Assembly (NCBI GenBank): GCA_022836615.1
Contig: MU405257.1
Coordinates: 124,001 to 188,000, forward strand
Source of the DNA: Annulohypoxylon bovei var. microspora
Lineage: Eukaryota; Ascomycota; Sordariomycetes; Xylariales; Hypoxylaceae
Direction of reading: 5' to 3'
DNA length: 64,000 nt
Part shown: positions 47,812 through 60,336 of the stretch, one piece after another
Position numbering within the stretch: position 1 is the first letter of the stretch
Layout: every line of letters begins with the position of its first letter
Notes under the pieces: generated by a model
What the model saw: the letters and a program-made list of their open reading frames with translations, nothing else
Told to the model about the DNA's origin: nothing
Database searches by the model: none
Made by a program: the position numbers and the translations under genes

Positions 47812-50081
47812 ATGTCGGCTCTGGCGGTTCCTGATACCGGCCTCCTTTTGGAGAGCTCGGCTAACTCGAGTGATTACCTACCCTTGCAAGCATTCGGCAT
47901 TACCTTAAACGACAGCGTAATTGAGGACATGATAAAATGCGTACAAGGCGGGCAGGAGATCGAATTGACCCTGGGAAACACTCCCGTAAGTTTGTTTTTG
48001 TTGTTTTCTCTAATAATTGCCATGGCTACTGTCGTCAATCCACAACACACAACCGTCACCTACACGAGGCACCATAGTCTTCAAGCATGGGGAGGATAAC
48101 AAATCGACGGTCAATACACTACAATAAGGAAAATATAAATACATGTCTAAATAGACACGACTGAGCACTCAATTGAATAATACCTTTTGGATTGTTCTAA
48201 CACTATTGCCCACAGAGCTTCCTCATCGGTTCGAGAGAACAGAAAGTCAAAACAACTCCTAGTTCTTATAACTACGACTTGTATCTTACGAAACCCGAAG
48301 AGACGACGAAGAAGGCCCAGCGATTACTGAATCCTACCATGTCTATACTTAATAAACCGCCTTCCAATCTCCTATCAAGCAAGACTACCAACAGTAAAGC
48401 CAAGGATACGAAGCGAGGAACCAAGGGTAAACCCCTACCTGCTGGGAAGTCTGCTATGGCCAGTGTATTATCGAACTCAGCGTCTCGGTCACTACCTACA
48501 AGTCCCGCCCTCAATGGAGTCTCTTCGCCGAACCCGGGCTATTCCGCCTCACAACAACTTCTGGAGAAGAATAAGAACCAAAGGACCATTCTCGTTCACG
48601 AACTAGCATCGAGAGACCAGACATTCGAGCATCTAGCAGACGTGTGGAAGGGGACCGGAATAGATCTCAAGCCGACTATAGAGAAGGTTGCCAATTTCGA
48701 TGCGTCAAGTAAGAAGTGGAGCCTGAAGAAGATGTACTGGAAAGAGTTGGACGTATGGAACTATGACTACCGCAATGACGATCGCGCGGCTGCCATCGAA
48801 AATGCCACCAAGCAGTACGACAAGCAACGCATTTCGACATCCGCGCCTGAGTGGGAGAAGCTGTTGGCCCCTTCCGAACGAGGAAAGGGTATTGTCCTCA
48901 GTAAGCTTCAGACGAATCTTGCCAAGGGAAACCTTACTCCGGTTCCTCGAGTATCGTCACAGAAGACCGACGACAGTGGGAACAAGAGTGATGTCGATTC
49001 TTCCAAGGCAAAGGGGGAGGCTATGGCTCGATCCAATTCGCAACCAGTTGGCAACAAGACGAAGAAGGTTAGCGAGCGCGAAGCGCAGACGAAGCGCCTC
49101 TTTTCCACGAACTCCAAGAAGCCCGCGCCGAAGAAGCCAGCTCCCCCCAAACCTAAGGCCACTACAGAAGAAAAGGGAAGGAGGTTCTTATCTGACGAGA
49201 AAGTCATCGATTCGGAGAGCAGTGGGGATGAGAGGCCATTATCGAGTACTACTAGCTCTAGTATGTCGAGACCTAAGCCTGTTGAGAAGCCTATCGAGAA
49301 GGTCGTCGAGAGACCTGTTGAGAAGCGCGTTGAAAAGCCGGCCCCGAAAGTGGTGGAGAAACCGAAGGAGAAGCCCAAGGAAAAGCCCGCTCCCGTCACT
49401 CTCCCTAAACCGAGGCCTGTTGTCCGGGCACCCCGACCTCCGGCTAAGGCTTCCGTCCCAACTTCTCAGAAGCGAGGTCGGGAAGATGACGATAGCAGTT
49501 CTAGCTCCGGGGCACCGCTCAGCAAGCGAATCAAGCCAAAGGAGCTTCCTAAACCACTTGCAACCACCAAGGTTCTGAAGCACCGCCCATCTGATGCGAG
49601 CCAAAGCTCGAGAAACGCGGTCGTAGGAACGGGATCTTCGAACTTTGTGAAGAGCAAGAACACATCACCCGCCAAATCCTCGCCTCTTGCGTCTTCGCCA
49701 CCAACTAATGCGTCCGACTTTGAGGAACAGGAGAAGCCACCCCAGCGCAAGCCGAAACCTCAAGTTCGAAACGGGGATAGGGAGACGAACGGGGTGGCAA
49801 ACGGTGGATCCTTGGGCGTTCAAAGCAAGAAACGGAAAGAACGAGATGCTGATCAATACTCGTCGCAACAATCCACTCCGAACAAGAAACAGCAAGTGCC
49901 AAGAGACGTCCTGGTAAAGGCAAGGATGTTCACGAAGTTTTATGAACGATACGAGGCGTTGCATTATGAAATTTCCGGGTTGAAGGAACCCCCCGAGGAT
50001 AAACTAGCGGACTTGCTAGATATGAGGGAGCGACTCGCCGTCATGAAGACCGAAATCTCACAGGCCGTTGCTACTAATTGA
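47812..50081 (+). CDS. RNA polymerase II elongation factor ELL-like protein
   Basis: Probably the fungal ELL, which suppresses Pol II pausing, with an EAF partner where studied. Exon 1 is 47812-47985 and exon 2 is 48216-50081 across a 230-bp intron (GTAAGT...CACAG), giving 679 residues. The N-terminal part, including FGITLNDSVIEDMIKCVQGG and, across the splice, TLGNTP-SFLIGSREQK, matches the ELL N-terminal domain as I remember it from other ascomycetes. A second conserved block lies near 170-260 (LVHELASRDQTFEHLADVW, KKMYWKELDVWNYDY). The middle is Lys/Pro/Ser-rich with EKP/VEKP repeats and is likely disordered. The end (KFYERYEALHYEISGLK...MRERLAVMKTEI) is a helical occludin-like segment. 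Confidence in the exons is high, in the family moderate. Confidence 0.78.
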
Positions 50082-53000
50082 TGTCATTTGAGTACACGCC
50101 TCGCAGGGGCATCTGAGGCAATGAAAGCATATCGATTTTTTTTCTTCAAGCGAGCAGCGAAAAACAGCCACTACCATGGTGGAAAGCAGGCCTGTCATAT
50201 CTAACGAAGTCACCTTATATCCATAATGACGAATGAAAGCGTATCCAAGGGCGGCGGTTTTTGCATTTTTATTTGGTGGGCTTCACCATCTGGCGAACTG
50301 GTTATTGCATTATGGCAACTTGTTTTTTTTTTATACAATAGGATCTGGCATAGGTCGAAACAGGGACAGCATGAACAACCGGCACAGGCATTCGGATACC
50401 TTTACCTGCATAGGACAAAAAACGGCGTGGATATTTGACACTCGGAACGTTTGAGCATAGGAGTTTTTTGGCGACTAGCTATCTGACAAATGTTGGCATG
50501 TACACTGGCTTTAAGTCTACTATGAGACCAACATGGAATGAATTATCCTGATTTTGCAACTGAATCATTGAGCATTGTTTTATCCCTTGAGTGACTAGTA
50601 TGTATATCTGCGTAGATGTAGTATCATTGCTGTAGTTGAGTAGGTACCTTTATGGTCACAAACGACGAGAGTCATGCTAACTATTATAGATTCCTAATCT
50701 TAACAAAGATAGGGGCTGAGAGAAGTAGAACACGCAACGACTGCTTTATCAAGATAAACGACAACGAGAGACCTGCCTAGGTACATGCGTACATATTCTC
50801 TACGATACTACACTATAACATAGCAATACATGCGGACACGTGCTTAAAGAGTATCTGGTTTCTCTAGGAAAGGGGAAAGGGGTGTATAGAAGGAAAGAGG
50901 GGGAGTTGAGGATAGGTGATCACAAGCGCTGACGCGGCTCGTCCTACAGATATCGGTCGGTCGAGCATTGGTGGTGATACCTGATGTGGTCGTAGGTGTG
51001 GTTCATTTTACGTCGGGGTTCCTATCTGCCTACCTAGGTATGAGTCGTCAGTTCTCCTGAAAAGAGGCTCACATGTGCCGGCGTATGCGTGGCGGAGTGG
51101 TTACTCCGTGCTCAGGCACCATAGGGACTACTTAATATGATACGTTCAGAGAGAGCGTGGGAGATGTGACGAGACCAGGAGATAGGTAGGAAAGACATGG
51201 AGAACGGGGTTCTGAACCATACCATCATTTACCTGGCGTTTTTAGGTATTTTGTTTGTATGTCCACACTTATATATATACCTACCTACCTCATGCATATG
51301 TATGCTTATTTATCTGCTTACTTATGCATGTACGTTTGGATATGCGCGGATGTAAAACTGATTCTGCATCTACCTATCCTCTAGCCTAGTAGCTAACTAG
51401 TCTACCAGGCATGCATACTGCCTCACGTCAACGGCAAACGGCACAAACAACAACAGAAACGATTCCTCCACCACCTCCATACCACCAAGTCCCGCCTGTT
51501 CCTCCCTAGCACCCGGGGGCCTCCCATCTACCGGTATCTCAGATGGGTTCGTCGTGCCCCCATCACACCACACGACGATTCCAGTAACACAAGGCCTCCA
51601 GGTTCGGTGAGAAGGCTCCAATGGGCGTGCGAGCGAGGCTTGGCCGTGTTACCCCATACCGCCCGTACATATATGTAGGCAGGTACATGGCGGCCGCCTT
51701 ATCGCTAGGCCGTCCAATGAGCTCCGGTACCAGGTTACCGCCGAGGCGCGCAGGTGTGTAGGGAGGTTCGCATCCCCCACCGGCCAACGCCCAACGCGCG
51801 GCTGCTAGTCGTTGCAGATCGCGGTATGGAGGGTGGTAGGGTGACTGATTGTTGTTACTTACCTACCTACCACCTACCTATAATATATATATGGCGACTG
51901 ACCCCAAGCTCAGCCTTGCCGGATCGCTCGACTTCCGGGCAGGGATGGACGCCATCTTGGGAGCCAGGCTGCATACTTACATACCTACCTACCTACCTAT
52001 CTGTTCATATCATATAATACAGCTCACATCGACTTGTCGCATTTCCTCTCTTCCTCGCTCTCACATGCGCTATCTACGTCCATGATATAATAGCGCCGGT
52101 CCCGAGCAACTCGGCTCGGTGGCGAAGGAGTGGAAAGCAACCAGCCAACCCGCGTCTCAGCTCTCCAATTGCCGGACCCTACCTACCTTTCTAGGTGACC
52201 TAGGTACGTGACTCCTGTCACAGCCTCGCGGTTTCGAGTTGGCGACGGATTCCCAGATTTCCAGTCGCGAGCCCTGTCGAAACGGCAATTGGGATGTTTC
52301 GAGTTGGTTGGGTTGTTCGCCCAACATGCGTACATACGTACAAGCCTGAGTTGGCCCGAACGCTCTTTGCCGAGAACGGCTAGCGCCGAACGTTGAGAGG
52401 GTGCTGCCGAACCACACTGTCGGGTCGGCTAATCGCTAGCGCGAGCGCAAGCAGAGACGCATGGACCACCCTGGGCAGCCTGGGGTAATTTTTGACAGGT
52501 CGGATGTAGGGGGGGTTAATGGACTAAATACATAGTACGTACGTATGTACATATTCCGCACATGCCAGGTGCTCCATAAGACCATAGCACTTTGATGTTA
52601 CACGGCCTATGTTGTGTAAACCACCCCTCTCGCATTCTTGTTCCCAAAGCAGCTATACTCCAAATCATCTCCAAGTCAATTTATATGTATCCACTGGAAC
52701 TACGGCGCCGCAGGCCAGGAACATGGTAAATAAGGGCAAATTCCTATACTATACTAGATTTATAGTAGTGCTTTATTAATCAGATCGATGCCCTCTGGTT
52801 GGACAATCGCAACAAGATGATATTGATATCAGCCCCGATCTAGGGATGGCAGATTCCATCTCGGCAAAGATAAATAGATGAAAAGGTTTAGGAGCCTTGC
52901 ATGCCTAGGTCATACTAGGTGTTGTGATCCTATAACGACCTCGGGCAGCTACCTACGCTACTGCGCGTGCGGCACACGAGTGAAATGGGTGGCTGCAGAT

Positions 53001-53538
53001 GCAGATGCAGATGACCAGCAAGATAGCAGAGAAACTACCCGTTGGAGAGAGGCTTCGAACAGGTACAACGACGAGGATAGGAATATTGTACCGGTACGAT
53101 TATATCGACGCCTAGATGTATCGCGTCGAGCTCAAAGCTAGCGTTCTTATGATAGGTAGCTAAGGTGAGCTAGTCTAAGCCGCCTCCTTGGAGAAGTGAT
53201 GGTATAGGAAGAAAGGGTTTGGCTTGGGATTGACTGCTTTTTAGCAAACGACTAAAATAGAGGAAGTTATGTTTCCTAGCAATAGAAACGTGCAAGCTCT
53301 GTTTGACCTCTAGCGTTTGTATAGACAATTAGTTGATGTTGCCAAATCCGCTTTGTTGAAAGCCATGACTGCAAGCTATGGACAAAGGACTAGCAATGCA
53401 TTCTGTAATCATGATAGATTCATTAGTTACAATCCCAGCAATCACCCTGGGTATATAATAATCTGGTATCGCCTAGACTTCCTAATGGTTCTGCTAGTTC
53501 TGTAATTATTTGAATACCATTGTCTTAGAGGGAGCGGA
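50082..53538. other. 3.5 kb stretch without a supported gene
   Basis: It contains the ELL 3' end (poly-T near 50150 and 50325) and repeat-rich sequence with TACC arrays (about 51275-51290, 51858-51880 and 51980-52000). There is a GCAGAT triple repeat at 52995-53012. No frame has a recognisable domain. About 53000-53538 would hold the promoter of the next gene. Confidence 0.5.
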
Positions 53539-54501
53539 ATGGGCAAGTCGAATAAGGACGGACTCATTCGAGAGCCAAGGCCTATCCGTCATCAACAAGC
53601 AAGGCCTCCTTCAGGCGGTACGCCCATGTATCTCCCATCGCAATCTCCTCACATGGCCACGTACAGCTTAAACGGGACCAATTATTTTCCACATCCGTGC
53701 GGCTATCATGGCAAGAGTTTCGAGGATCGCTATGGAAATTCCGATGGTAGTCGTCAAGGGACACGCTCACGGTCTTCCCCTAAGTTGGGGAGTTCAGGGG
53801 AGAGGCAGTCCACCTCTCCTGTCTCCAGGACTTCTGGTTCTGGTTCTAGAATCAATGCAAGCATCAACGCAGAGTTAAAAGTCTCACTCGCAGCAAAACA
53901 TTTGGCCGACCAGATCAGCGAGAGCAAGAAATACTGGATCACATTTCAAAAGAAGTTCGAGGGAGAAGTGGCTCAGATCAAGTATTACGCCGGCGATGAT
54001 ATCCTTCAGCAGGTTTGGCAAAAGAGGATCGAGCACAACAGCAAGTACAAGAACGGGGAAAGCCAAGACGATGAGGAGTTCAGCATTCAACGGATGAAGC
54101 TGGAAACGTGTTTGGACGAAGTGAACGAAGCTGCGAAGGCATTTGTTCGATCTCGGCCACCAGATGACCGCTCTGATCATGATCCTCGACATCTCGCGTT
54201 GGACAAGATTCGTGGAGCTGGGGTCCTCGTCCTTGGCCTGGCGGCGAAGTCTGCGTTGAATAGTGCGTCGTGTGTAAATCTAGTCACAGAAGCATCTAAC
54301 CTCGAGAAGCTCGTGAATTCGAAAAGCCCGGATGCCCAAGTACTGCATCGGTTCGACAAGCGGAAAACCAAGGCTTCTATGCCTGGAGACGGAAATGAGG
54401 GTGCAATCCCTATCGACCCAACGCCTCGAGAAGTGATGGAGCTACTCAACCAGGAGATTATGATGGAGGCGGAGAATAAGGATGAAGGTGCTTGGGGTTG
54501 A
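53539..54501 (+). CDS. hypothetical protein with Ser-rich head and helical middle
   Basis: A single exon of 320 residues with even codon use and no internal stop, so I regard it as a real gene. Residues 1-110 are Ser/Pro/Gly/His-rich and probably disordered, with a short HPCGYHGK motif near 52-59 and a Ser/Arg-rich stretch. About 110-215 is charged and helical (AAKHLADQISESKK, KKFEGEVAQIKYYAGDD, MKLETCLDEVNEAAKAF) and could form a coiled coil or bundle. About 220-265 has alternating hydrophobics (GAGVLVLGLAAKSAL). The tail is acidic. There is no signal peptide and no clear membrane helix. I do not recognise the family. Confidence 0.65.
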   Translation: MGKSNKDGLIREPRPIRHQQARPPSGGTPMYLPSQSPHMATYSLNGTNYFPHPCGYHGKSFEDRYGNSDGSRQGTRSRSSPKLGSSGERQSTSPVSRTSGSGSRINASINAELKVSLAAKHLADQISESKKYWITFQKKFEGEVAQIKYYAGDDILQQVWQKRIEHNSKYKNGESQDDEEFSIQRMKLETCLDEVNEAAKAFVRSRPPDDRSDHDPRHLALDKIRGAGVLVLGLAAKSALNSASCVNLVTEASNLEKLVNSKSPDAQVLHRFDKRKTKASMPGDGNEGAIPIDPTPREVMELLNQEIMMEAENKDEGAWG

Positions 54502-55609
54502 TCTACCTGGGAAGGTTAATATGTCCGGCAAATTGACATTGAAAGACAATGCAAGGTTGTCGTTGCTGTGGTTGTTTCTCGGTAATATCATCGATGTATC
54601 GTTAGTAGTATCCTCAACTTAGGGGGTATTGGATTCGTAATTAATATTAGTATTGACTTACCTGAAAGAAAAAGGTGAAGCATCGTCCTCATCAGAGTAA
54701 TCGGAATCGAATTGTAGGCACTTATTCCCCCGAAGAGAAATAAGCTTCCCACGCTGCGTATCGCACTTAAGTGGTCTCACACACAATCTCCGCAACGACT
54801 CTCCCATAGGAACCTAACTCCCCCGGCTTCTCCGTGAGGATATGCACGAGGTGCGGCCCTGCTTTTCTGATGCCAATTTGCAAACGTGTGAAATCATCAC
54901 GCCAGACCCTCACGGGCAGACCCATCAATCCCACAAAGTAGGCGACTAAGGTAGTGATGAAGATTACTCCGAATTTCTCATGAGCGGATAAAATCAGTCT
55001 ATACTCCGAAGAACATAGAACCGATGAGAAGCAGCTTGCGCGGCTTCTCTGTTTGTAGCTCAGAAACGCAGCGTTGATGAGGACGATGCTTGAGGAGGAA
55101 AGATTCAAAAGAGAATGCGGCCGGTGAATTTTTGAGTCATAGCCAAAAAAAAAATCCCAGTGTGCTTATCGATAAGATCAAACACACACTAACTTTGCTC
55201 TAGCCAATAGAAGATGTAGAAAGCTGAATCAAGGGTCCACAACGGGTAAACCCTTTGCAGGATCCAAATGTGGCTTGTCTTTTTTTCTTCACCGCAAGCC
55301 CCGGTAGTCCTGAATCGGCAGCATGATGTTATCGTAAACGTGCCTGGCTAGACCCGTCCATAATATTTTAAATTTATATAAATTCATCACTGGCTCATAG
55401 TGAGAACCTCACTCTTCTTCCGATTATTTCCCATCAACAAGAACCATACAGTACGTGATGTCAACTAACACCTATCGTAATATCCTCATAATGCCTTCCT
55501 TCCGGTGACAAACCTGACTATTCATCTTTTCATTTGTTCTATTTTCTATCCCTGTCATCTCCGTTAGAAATACATAGACGATACCCCTTTCCCCTACTAG
55601 AATACTAGA
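54502..55609. other. intergenic stretch with an uncertain minus-strand frame
   Basis: This holds the 3' flank of the hypothetical gene and the methyltransferase promoter, with an A tract at 55144-55154 and AT-rich sequence at 55360-55390. A minus-strand frame of about 113 codons (54767-55108) includes a hydrophobic segment but has no ATG at its 5' end and no recognised motif. Confidence 0.45.
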
Positions 55610-56726
55610 ATGTCCATTTCCATAGCGGATTTCCCTCAAGTTTGGCAGAAGCCCTCGTCCGAGGAACTTCTTGCATCTCTCAAGAGGCTTCAGGTAAAAG
55701 CGACTGAAGTGCCATGCCTAACAAGACGACCGAGAACTCACTCCGAATTAGGTTGAACCTCCAATATGGAATCCTAGCACCCCGCGGAAGCTCATCTTAG
55801 AAACCTATCAAAATGCTGCCCAATTTCGTCGCGAAGTTGCCGCCTACTTGTCTAGCATAGTCTCGAGCAGTCTAGGATGGATTCAGGACGATGATGAAAA
55901 GGAGGCGTTGTGGGATGAGGCGAGCCGACGCCTATCAGAACGCTGTGGGAGGGCTGCTATGGGGGAAATTACGCGAAAATGGCCGCTCGAAAGCCAAGCG
56001 TCATCCCCCTTTGAGTTGATCATTCGAGAACCCCCTATCACCGGCGACTGTCTTGGTCTGAAAACCTGGGGGTCCTCCTATTTATTAGCGCAGTCTTTAG
56101 GAAAGATTGGGGAAGAGTCACTGTCACATTTGCTCCAGTTGGGACGTCCGAACCAGACCTTAGACGTTCTCGAACTCGGTTCCGGTACCGGGCTTCTAGG
56201 GATGGCCGCTGCTGCTATCTGGCAAACTAACGTGGTTTTGACCGACTTCCCAAGCATCGTGCCCAATCTTGCTTTCAACATTGAGAAAAACCGGCCGACT
56301 ATCGAGATCCTAGGAGGGAGGGTTGACTCGGGTGCTTTAACCTGGGGTTCTGACGAAGACAACGCCGAGCGATTTATCAAGAAAAACCAGTTCAAAGTTA
56401 GTCATCCAGTTTCATAAGAAGTCCTCGTTACTAACTCAACCTAGATCATTCTTGCCGCAGACTCTCTATACGACGATGACCACCCTGAGCTCCTCTCGTC
56501 TGCCATCCATGATCATTTGATGGGAGACGAAGGTGCTAGAGCTGTGGTAATGGTCCCTCAAAGAGACTTAGTCACTAAGAAATTAGTAGCAAAATTCCTG
56601 TCCATCATGACATCTTCTGGTTTGATGGCCCTGGAAGAGCATACTTTAGTTGGGCAAGATGACTGGGGTGACGACGACGACGACCCGGAAATAGAATGCT
56701 GGTGGGCAGTCTTCGGGAGACAGTAA
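55610..56726 (+). CDS. METTL21-type protein-lysine methyltransferase (Efm2/Rrg1-like)
   Basis: A seven-beta-strand SAM-dependent methyltransferase of the family-16 type; close relatives methylate lysines on translation factors or chaperones. Exons are 55610-55693, 55752-56396 and 56445-56726 (introns 58 and 48 bp), 336 residues in frame. SAM motif I is LDVLELGSGTGLLG, preceded by GLKTWGSSYLLAQSL as in this family. The acidic NVVLTDFPS follows, and the third exon begins IILAADSLYDDDHPELL, the post-II motif. The C-terminus is acidic (GDDDDDPEIECWW). Without the small first exon the N-terminus would be lost; its join reads through KRLQ-VEPPIWN. The exact target cannot be told from the sequence; Efm2 is my best guess from the N-terminal extension and length. 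Confidence 0.85.
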
Positions 56727-58714
56727 CGGCGCATACCGTATTTTCTGGCCGCTTCTATATTTAGACTCTACATTTAAAGACATAGAACCATAAGTCTCTG
56801 ATAACTAGATAATAGATTGATATACTATTAAAGGATAGATGTATCATGCATTACTCTATGTATCGATCTAAGTGCAAATCCCCCCTCAACCCCCTTTCCG
56901 ACCCCTTTCCGACCTCTTTCTGACCCCTTAACATACCTAGGATAAGCAACAAGTAGGTCTAATGTCTTACTAAATCCACCGAGTTTTCTCATATTGCTCT
57001 ACTACATAAGTATCTATAGTCAAGTGAATAAGTACCTGGAAACAAGATGAACATATTCATCCACTTAATAATGAAAGTAAGGATTAAGGGGTTTGCATAA
57101 AATATGTGGATTATTGGACAGTGTCACTAAACAATCAATAGGCACCCCATCATGATTTGAACAGAGACTAAAGGCAATCCTCAACAATTTCTAAGAGTCT
57201 AAAATCATTTAGCATGGTAACTTGAGATGATCAAAGCAGCGGCAGCCATAGCCAATTTGCCACTCATACCTATTACGCATCACGAGGGATAAATATCAAT
57301 GTTACGGCCGTTCTCGGACTTCCTGGGTCCTACCAATTCGTGCTAAACAGGTAGAACCATCACATAACGTGTGACTTTTACAAAATTTCTCGTATAACTA
57401 TCGCGGTTAAGACAGTATGGTTAGAAGAGCTAGAGATACAGATACTGGCTAATTCTCTTTGTATCTAATTATTTGGTATGTGGCTCTAAGTCGTTGGTTT
57501 CTGATTACCTATCCACTGTGCTTTAAGGTATATTTCCACTGTCTTATGTCGTAATGAAGGTGATCACTCATACAGTGGCATATAATTATAGGTAAGTAAC
57601 TAGGTAGGTATTTATGTATTCATTTTAAGAAACTAATAGCACGAAAGCCTATGGGTATGCCTGTTGGAAGGGGTACGATACTGGGTTACTTATGATCATT
57701 CCTGAATTATCACATACATAATAAAATGTAGTTGGTGTAATGGCTTAAAAATATATTTCCTTTAACCATTTTGATACCCAACATAATGAGTTGATTTTCA
57801 TCATCATTTTCATTTACCCCTTTCACTTAAGCTAAGTAACTAGTTGTAATATCAAAATAAATGTCCCTGATTAGGTATAAATCATGAATCAAAGATAAAA
57901 TAATAAAATAACAAGGATTATAATGAGTTACTCTTTCTTAACACGTCGGTAAAGAGGTAAGTATCATGAAAGTAAGAAATTTATCGTATATACCGTTGCT
58001 TCCTGGCTGATGAAATACTTCCAATGTTTAGTATATGGTACCCCGTCACTTCCTCATATTTCATTCCTAGATTATCGTTAGACTTTCCGTGACACAACTA
58101 TTAACTCAGAAATTTGCGCTTAAATACAAATCTACGGACGATTTCCCCAATAAAAGTATTCCTCTAATATAATTCCTACAAATTTCTATCGTCCTATGAC
58201 GAAGGGTCCGCATTATGAGTTACAAAAATATTTTTATCCACATGTGCCCTTTACCTATTCTATAGTGGACTGACTGTGTTCACCATGTAAACTCATCAAT
58301 CTGAATAATTACTTCATAATAATAGCATACTTATAATCCCATATGAGGCAACACCGATCACGTTCAATATGACTCCCTCAGCATTTTCCACACTATGTGG
58401 CTATACTAAAAACATTCATCCCATACTATATAGACGGAATAGACTCATCAGAGTCATCTGTTTGAATCTTAGTCGGTGCTCGGTAGCTCCCGGGGCATTG
58501 TTGAGGGCAATCATTATATATTTAAACTGTTAGAAAAGCTTGAAATATTTCCTTCTTTTCTACTCTTCTTAATCACAGCTACCAGACTACAGAAGCCTTC
58601 CGAAGGTCAGTCCTAATAGCAGGTTTTTCTTAAGCATCTCTTCTTATATCCACTCTATCTTTATACCTACCTATCTAGGTACTGTTTAGAAACGCATCTT
58701 ACGCAATCCGAAAC
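56727..58714. other. AT-rich gene-free island, about 2 kb
   Basis: This stretch is visibly more A+T-rich than any other part of the window, especially 57000-58600, and has essentially no open frames. It may be a decayed repeat (possibly RIP-mutated), an AT-rich isochore-like spacer, or a matrix-attachment-like segment. A short C-rich direct repeat (CCCCTTTCCGA type) at about 56898-56922 lies at its left edge. Confidence 0.6.
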
Positions 58715-60336
58715 ATGGTATGTTCATCACTATCGACCTTTATTGTGTTATAATAAACCAACCCCTAACATCTACACATGACTGACATTAACTGTAAATA
58801 GTCTGGAAGCATGGAAGAAGTCGGAAGAACGCGCTCACTCCGTCCGCGCTGGAAGAACTATCCAGAGGCGATCGAATTCATCCTGAAAAGGACGATTCCT
58901 GAGCACCCGATAGCTCGCGGAAAATTCAAACTACTGTTCCCCAGGGTAGCTAAAGAGGTTAACGAGAGGTTTGATTTTGGGGAACGAAAAGCAGATGCTA
59001 TAGGCATTAAATATGTTACTGAAAAATATGGCTCTGACCCCGTGTTTGGGTAAGTAACCAATGGCAGTGGACAGAGACACAGAGGCGCCGAGTTAACTGA
59101 CCTGTGTATAGGAATAGAAAGATGCAGGTAGTGCATCCGGCAAAGTCTAGAGCAAGTACGAAGGTGAATAAGGTGCGCTTGAGGGCAAAGAGAGCCATCG
59201 AAAACGGGGATGGCAGCCTCATTATCTGCCCCCATTGCGAGGGCAATGGATTCCTAGACGTCAGGGAACAAGAAAACGAGGACGGTGACTCGTTACAAGA
59301 GAGCCAAGGCGTGGTATCGAACCCTAGATCACCTATAAGTCAGAGGGAATATGATGTTATACCTCAAGATCAGAACAGTATAGTCGTTGGTGCGAACCCA
59401 TACCAGGGTGTGCAACCACTTACAGGCGATTCTGGCTATACAATGACAACTTCGTCAATGGCTCGTGTGCCAAATATCTACCATGGCTCGTCACATCCTG
59501 GTCAGGTCTTACAACAGACACCCCAATACCCTCCACAAGTTCTGGGAGCATCCAGAATGGCCCACGATAACAGTGCCTATGGTAATCCTCAAGGCGCTGT
59601 TGAATCAAACCAAGTATTCCAAAACGCTGGTGTTTGGAATAGCGTGGGCGACACGATGGGTGGGGAGCTGCAGAGTGGGCAGCAGTTTAGTACAGCTGTC
59701 GGAGAGGTAAGTCATCTTTCTACTTTATCACAATGCCTTACCATGCCTTTGTAAACTAATGTTTTCAACCAGAATTGGACCGCTCCGATAACATCTTCTG
59801 CTCATCCTGGATGGCAAAATACTGGAGTTACGAATGTCGATATGGTGATTCAGCCAGGCTATGAACAGATAGGTCAAAGAGGGAACATTCCTCAAACAGT
59901 CCTATACAATCAAATAGACCCGGCGCTGAGGTCTGGGATGGTCGATGAACCAATATCATCTGGCGGAGGGAACGTTACAGCGACAGCGCCAGCGCCAGGA
60001 ATCGAAATGCGTCTGCCACATGGCAATCAAGAAGAGACAAGATCAAACAACGACAGAAGGAATGTTGGTCCATATGAAAGTTCGCCAGCACAGAACCCCG
60101 CGGTGAATACAATTCAACCTGGGACCGCCGCGCATCAACCCATCGCTGTTAGCAATGTTAACTACCTCCCAAGTAGTTATTCCTTCGATAACGCCGGGTT
60201 TAACTACGGCTTAGATTCTGCCTGGCTGAATCGTCCTCTGACCAACACCAGCAATACCCATGGTGACAACCAAAACCTCGCCATTGATGAGAGTGCGGAC
60301 TTTCTGCAGTTTTTGAATGAATATCCCATCAACTGA
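58715..60336 (+). CDS. hypothetical protein, possible single-codon first exon
   Basis: I do not recognise this protein. Exons (58715-58717 optional), 58802 or 58811 to 59049, 59112-59706 and 59773-60336 join in frame to 465 residues from the ATG at 58811, or 469 if the ATG at 58715-58717 is spliced (GTATGT...AATAG) directly to TCTGGAAGC, which is in frame with 58811. The first 95 residues are compact, basic and conserved-looking (LRPRWKNYPEAIEFILKR, KLLFPRVAKEVNERFDFG, IKYVTEKYGSDPVFG). A CPHC motif (IICPHCEGNGF) follows near 130. The rest is Gln/Asn/Ser/Pro-rich and probably disordered. The architecture suggests a nuclear regulator with an N-terminal helical domain, but that is inference only. 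Confidence 0.65.
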
